A DNA stretch of 64,000 nt from Chamaecyparis obtusa (lineage: Eukaryota > Streptophyta > Pinopsida > Cupressales > Cupressaceae), in assembly GCA_027943335.1 (NCBI GenBank), contig BSBK01002159.1, forward strand, positions 2,097,501-2,161,500. Reading direction: 5' to 3'. Below are positions 59,383 to 64,000 of this stretch, piece after piece. Below the pieces are notes generated by a model that saw only the letters and a program-made list of their open reading frames with translations, was not told where the DNA came from and made no database searches. A program made the translations under genes and the position numbers. Positions within the stretch are counted from its first letter, which is position 1. Every line of letters begins with the position of its first letter.

Positions 59383-62010
59383 TAGTTCTGCTTTGACTAA
59401 GAGTGCAACATGAGGATGCATCTTTCTCAATTTTTGTTTGATTGGTTTTACTCCGGGAGCAATGGATAGATGGTGCATAATGAGATTGGGATCCAATCCT
59501 GGCATATCTGAATATTTCCATGCAAAGTTGATCTTTTTCTCTGATAAGAAGGTAGTGAAGTTTTGTTTCTCTTCGTCTGATAGAGATTGTGCTACATGTA
59601 CCAATTGTGGTACCTCTGTTGTACCCAAATTGATGGATTGAGTTGGCTCAATCAGAACTGGAGATCTATCCTGTAAATGACTCGGAAGGACATCAAATAT
59701 CTCATCCTTAGGTGCCTCAGAGAGGTTTTCACCTTCAAATACATCTTTTCTTTTTACTTTTGTTGGTTCTGAGACTGCCACAAAGTGGTTTTCACCCTCA
59801 GAACTCTTTTTCTTTTTCTTTTTACTCTTATTTTTCTGACTAAGATATTTGATGTCTGACTCGGTAATGCTGACGCTCGGTTCACTGATGGAAGTACTCA
59901 TAGGCTCAACTGCATTGAGGTAGCAGGCAAGGGCATAGTCATTTGGGAAGGTATACATACCATGGTTTGGGTTTGTGGAAGTTTGGTCGATAAGATCATG
60001 GCATTGGATAGTCAAAGCGGGAAAGGCTTGGGATATGGTGTTCACGGATGTGGATATGTCATCATTGGTCCTAACCTGACGCTCAAGTTCAAAGGTGATA
60101 TTACAGCTCAAAATGTTCAATTCGTGAATAGGCTCAACGTCATCATGGGAGTCCTCTTCAGCCATAGGTGGATCAGACACGTTAAGTTCATTGTTTCGCT
60201 CTAGACTTACGTTGGGTTGAGAGACATATTGGTGAATAACATCAATAGATTTCTCTATTATAAGCTCATCTTCTTCTGGAATGGCACCCCATTCATTATC
60301 ATTTGACTCATCTTCTGATTCAGAATCTCTAGGAAATCTTAGAAAATGTGTGAAATCAGGATGAATACCCCAAGAAGGATTACCCTCAGTCTCTGACTTG
60401 AATTCATATTCATGGGAATCAGTGTCAGAATAACTACCCCCTGCTTCTTGATCAGTTTGATTGCCTTCGAGATTGGCTAGTTCTTGTGGTACAACCATCT
60501 CTTGCGCTACAGTAGGTTCTTGTGTTTCTACTACATTAATTCTTCTGATAGGATCATCTGTATCATCAAGAAGATCTTTGATCTCTTTAGGCAATTTTTC
60601 ATAGGGGATAAGCTCAGAGCTATCTGAATCATCATCCGAGGGTTCTGTTTCTTCTTTCTTAAGAAGGGGTTCTCCTGGTGCAATTTGTTCTATGACATGA
60701 GAACAACCACTTTTGAGATGATAGGGTTTCTTCTTAAACCCTATGCCACCAGTATCTTTTTTGGCTCGACCAATATGTGAAATGGGGGTCACAAGACCCT
60801 TTCCCCTAATTCCTAGAGGTCCTTGACCGGAATATCCCATCTTGGCTATCAATTTGTTTCCTGGACCATATGAATTAGAAGGGACTGTAGGTGCTATAGA
60901 TTCACTAGGTTGAACAATTTTAGATTCAGAATCCTCTTTATATAGCCATGCCAGCACAGCTTCATCCTCTTCAAATTCTTGTTTTGATACTTGCTCCACC
61001 ACAAAATGTCTTTTGTATGCTTCCATAGGTTCCTTAGGTTCTGATTTAGACTGCTTCAAGGATTGGCCATACGACTTAGGTGAGATTGGGAGAGATGTCA
61101 GAGACAAGACTGGCTCTATAGTGTATTCTCCCATCCCATTTTCTTTGATATTGATCTCTTTAGCAATGTCGTCCATCTTAGATGTGGAAGCCACATTTTG
61201 TTGCTTGATGGAAGATTCTCTGTTATTGGGAACAAGTTTATCGACACTTTCCTTCAATGTATTGCAAGTTGTACTCAGATCAGCTGGGATAGTAACCTCC
61301 ACTCCTTCATAGGGAAATTTCAAGCATTGATGGTATGTCAAAGGAATAGCTTGCATTTCATGTATCCAGGGTCTCCCTAGAAGGATATTGTAAGCCAATG
61401 GTAGATCGAGCACCTGACATGTGGTATCTTTGATGACTGGACCCACCCGGATGGGCAAGACAATGGTGCCTTTAGAAGCTCTTTCTTGTTCATCATAGGC
61501 TTTTATGGTGATCTTCTTTCGAGGATCAATAGCCATCTCTGAGAATCCCAACTGTGTGATTAAGTTGTAAGAACAAATGTTGAGGCCTGCGCCCCCATCT
61601 ATCAACACACGTTTGACTCGACGGTTCTGGATCAAGACTTCTATGTGCAAGGGCTGATTATGTGGGTGACTTAGGGAGTTTTCATCCTCTTCTGAAAAGG
61701 AGATATATTGCGGAGATGTTAGATGACCAACCATAGTCTGGAACCTGTCTAGATCTAGATCATCAGGAACATTAGAGCCGAGCAAAGCTTTGTCTAGGAT
61801 ATCTCTGTGAGCTGGAGATATTCGAAGTAACTCAAACATAGAGATTTTGGCATTGGTATGCTGGAGTTGTTGTACGATGTTGTAAGATGTAGGTCTGGTA
61901 TCCTTTGGATTGGAAGATTTCGAGGCAACCTTCTGTTTAGAAGCAGATGTGAGATTGAAAGGTATCTTAGGGACATCAGATGAATTTGGTGTTTGTCCTT
62001 TCAGATGCGT
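59383..62010 (-). CDS. Protease and G-patch segment, start of RT
   Basis: Open for over 850 codons. Aspartic protease core IDGGAGLNICS near 61582-61605 and NILLGRPWIHEMQAIP about 60 residues later. A G-patch-like segment at 60728-60862 (GNKLIAKMGYSGQGPLGIRG and more Gly) follows; G-patch domains bind nucleic acid and are known after some retroviral proteases. Then a long acidic linker and the RT approach FAWKYSDMPGLDPNLIMHH. Confidence 0.8.
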
Positions 62011-62481
62011 CTAAGCTTGTGATCTGGTAACTGCATTAGCTAAGGAATGATTTCTATCTCTTCATATAATCGTGATGACATTACAGCTCTCAGAGAGGCA
62101 TGGTTCCACCATATTGATGACAGCATCGTTTCCAGGGTAGGCATAGTTGACTTTTTCCCCCATGTTAGGCTGAGAAGTGGAAACTCCCTTGCCATGTTGT
62201 GGACAAGGTTCTGTAAATGTTGTGTGATCATTATTGCTGGTAGGATTATCAATTGTGATGTCCCCTTGATCTATCAAGTCTTGAATGGTATGCTTTAAAT
62301 GGAAGCATCCATTAGTTCTGTGGCCTTTAGTCCGATGGAAAGCATAGAATTCATTATCTTTCCACCAATATGGTTTTGGATCCGGATCAGGTTTTCGGAT
62401 TGGTGGTAAAGAGATCATGTTATCAGCTATCAGGGTCCTCAGAGAAGATTCCAAAGATTCTCCCAGAGGAGTAAACTTTCA

Positions 62482-63834
62482 TTTATTATCCCATCGTTTG
62501 AATGGCTTCTTTGGAGATGGTTCAGCAGATTTTTGCTCTGAAGCTTCAATGGCTTTGGTGGCAAGGGTGAGATTGTAGGCCGGTGCCTTTGATGGGGTGT
62601 GGATAGTGTCAACAACACCATCAGAGATGATACCTTTGTTTCTATTCCAGCTCTTGTTTTTATCTTTTGAGCTAGATCCCGTTTCAGACTTGTCCTTTTG
62701 AAGTGTGATTTCTCCTTTCTTGACAAGTACTTTCTCAATCTTGATTGCATTATCCACCATTTTATCAAAAGATACATGATCTTGCATTTGTAATGGATAG
62801 TTGAGCTCTGGAACAAGGTTATTGATAAAGATTTCAAGTTTCTCCATTTCGGGAATTGGTCTAGCATATAAAGAAAACTTCTTTCGCCACCTCTTGAGAA
62901 AAATTAGGAATGATTCCCCTGGATATTGCTTGAGGTTACAGATATCGATCATGGTAATCGGATGTTGAATATTGTAGGAATATTGTTGATAAAACAATTT
63001 AATCAATTCCTCAAAAGTTTTGATCGTAGAAGGTAATCTTGAAAACCACTGAATGGATGCTCCTCCCAAAGATCTAGGAAAAAGATGCATTAGATAAGTC
63101 GGTTCATGCATGAATTCCATGGATTGCGTACAGAACTCTCTAACATGATCTTGAGGATCAGAGTGTCCGTCATATTTGTCATACTTTGGTATCTCCACTC
63201 TTTTTGGGAATGGTGGCATATACAAGTTTTTGTCGAACGGGAAAGGACATAGGGCCTCCATGGAGAACTCCTTGGGTTCCTTCTCCTTCTTAAGATTGTT
63301 AAATTCAACTTGTATAGCGTGCATCTGTTTTGTCATAGCTGTGAGTGGAGTTTCTTCCTCATGTGTGATTATATCATCAACGTTAAAGTTGGGAGGAAGC
63401 TTAGCCCCTTCCTGGGCTAATTGTAAAAAGTATGCCTCTCTATCCACTTTCAAGAAATGGCTCATCATTCTCTTGAATTCATCGTCATTCTGACATCGAT
63501 GGATTTCAGAGGGGGTAGGTTCTTGGTCAGCATTATGTTGAGAATGGTGTCCCTGGGATCCTCCTCCTAGAGAATCATGGTTTGTCCCTGCTTGAGACAT
63601 GGTAGGAGTCTTTGGGCTCCCTGGAATAGATTGAGAAGGAGTTTGTTGGTTACCTCTGTGAGTTGATAGAGGAGGTATGTAACCAGTTTTTAATCGAAAG
63701 TTACCGAGACCGTCGTCTTCGTAGATACCTGACTTGATGAGTTGTTCAAGAGTTGGACCCGAGGTATTGGTCAAAAGTAAGTTCTGAGATGTTTCTTCTG
63801 ATTTCTTGTGTGAAGAAGCTCTGGTCTCCACCAT
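62482..63834 (-). CDS. Gag part of the Tat-like polyprotein
   Basis: About 451 codons open. N-terminal Ser/Gln/Pro-rich region, then a capsid with PFPKRVEIPKYDKYDGHSDP, GGASIQWFSRLPSTIKTF and LIKLFYQQYSYNIQHP followed by FLKRWRKKF. The basic tail (KDKNKSWNRNKG) precedes the nonsense codon at 62479-62481. The frame then continues to a knuckle-like YAFHRTKGHRTNGC (about 62300-62350) that lacks its first Cys. Confidence 0.8.
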
Positions 63835-64000
63835 TAACTTTGAATGAAACAGAAGAAAAGGATGAAGACAACTGAAGAACAATTTGATTCGAGAAAATTG
63901 GATGACGCAACCTTGTCAAGATTATGATAGTTTTGAAGATCTGATGAGATGTGGGTGAAGGAAACTGTGCCCTGGATGTATGGGATAGATCACCCAAAAG
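63835..64000 (-). other. Leader upstream of gag
   Basis: Untranslated sequence before the gag ATG on the minus strand. No primer site is visible, so that and the 5' LTR must lie past the window edge. Confidence 0.5.

Larger units (their letters stand above)
56365..63834 (-). pseudogene. Tat-like Gag-Pol polyprotein, one 2490-codon frame with 11 stops
   Basis: ATG at 63834 (MVETRASSHKK) to TAA at 56365-56367 (HLKKFYA end); length is divisible by three with no net indel. In-frame stops (high coordinate): TGA 62481, 62064, 57552, 57495, 56409; TAG 62013, 58218, 57732, 56415; TAA 59382, 56526. Each is one C-to-T step from CGA, CAG or CAA, and the context usually shows Arg or Gln is expected. Domain entries follow separately. 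Such a polyprotein supplies particle, protease, replication and integration functions. Confidence 0.85.
52673..64000 (-). mobile_element. Tat-like gypsy element, nearly complete, runs off the window
   Basis: Minus-strand order: gag, protease, G-patch, RT, RNase H, second (plant-type) RNase H, integrase, hairpin spacer, polypurine tract, 3' LTR. A second RNase H between the first and integrase is characteristic of the Tat/Ogre lineage. It inserted into the gypsy gag at about 52672. The 5' LTR and primer site are beyond position 64000. Confidence 0.85.

Noticed and set aside
1..64000. CRISPR arrays, operons, ribosome binding sites, tRNA or rRNA genes
   Set aside because: Nothing of the kind was seen; the sequence is plant nuclear repeat DNA. 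A tRNAscan-SE run would settle tRNAs.

Overview
The window is repeat-dense nuclear DNA of a seed plant. I see no intact host gene, rRNA, tRNA, CRISPR array or bacterial feature. Everything recognisable is a retrotransposon: Ty1/copia and Ty3/gypsy LTR elements nested in one another and in plant L1-type LINEs. AT-rich sequence, old layered insertions, solo and truncated LTRs and Tat-type gypsy elements with two RNase H domains suggest a large-genome plant, possibly a gymnosperm; that last step is inference.

Layout. (1) 1-1304 is the 3' end of a copia element in a minus-strand LINE ORF1. The same ORF1 was also split by an 8.2 kb LTR element (1468-9661, target duplication GATCC) carrying gag and an acidic ORF but no polymerase. 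(2) 9667-14347 holds LINE ORF1 remnants in both orientations, then a small gypsy integrase scrap. (3) 16768-24764 is an old duplication of a non-coding stretch, a 106-codon ORF and a copia LTR. (4) 23677-35461 is a copia element (TSD TCAAT) whose 5' LTR was hit by a Tat-like gypsy element; a later deletion fused the two. (5) 35467-46471 is LINE ORF2 sequence holding a solo gypsy LTR (TSD CTAGG) and a young copia element (38658-45930, TSD ATTCC, LTRs differing at 3 of 497 bases by eye). (6) 46472-49098 is the 3' end of a minus-strand copia element with an extra ORF. (7) 49111-52672 is a plus-strand gypsy leader and gag, cut by a nearly full-length minus-strand Tat-like gypsy element (52673 to beyond the window end).

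Most unusual points. Both Tat-like elements carry, between pol and the 3' LTR, three copies of a bulged hairpin with GNRA-type loops and compensatory stem changes: a candidate structured RNA that I do not recognise. The large Tat-like polyprotein and the young copia polyprotein each stay in a single frame, broken only by stops explicable as single C-to-T changes. In the young copia these are far too many for its LTR age, so it was probably copied in trans while already defective. The smaller Tat-like element lost reverse transcriptase and the integrase core yet keeps a 1037-codon open frame.
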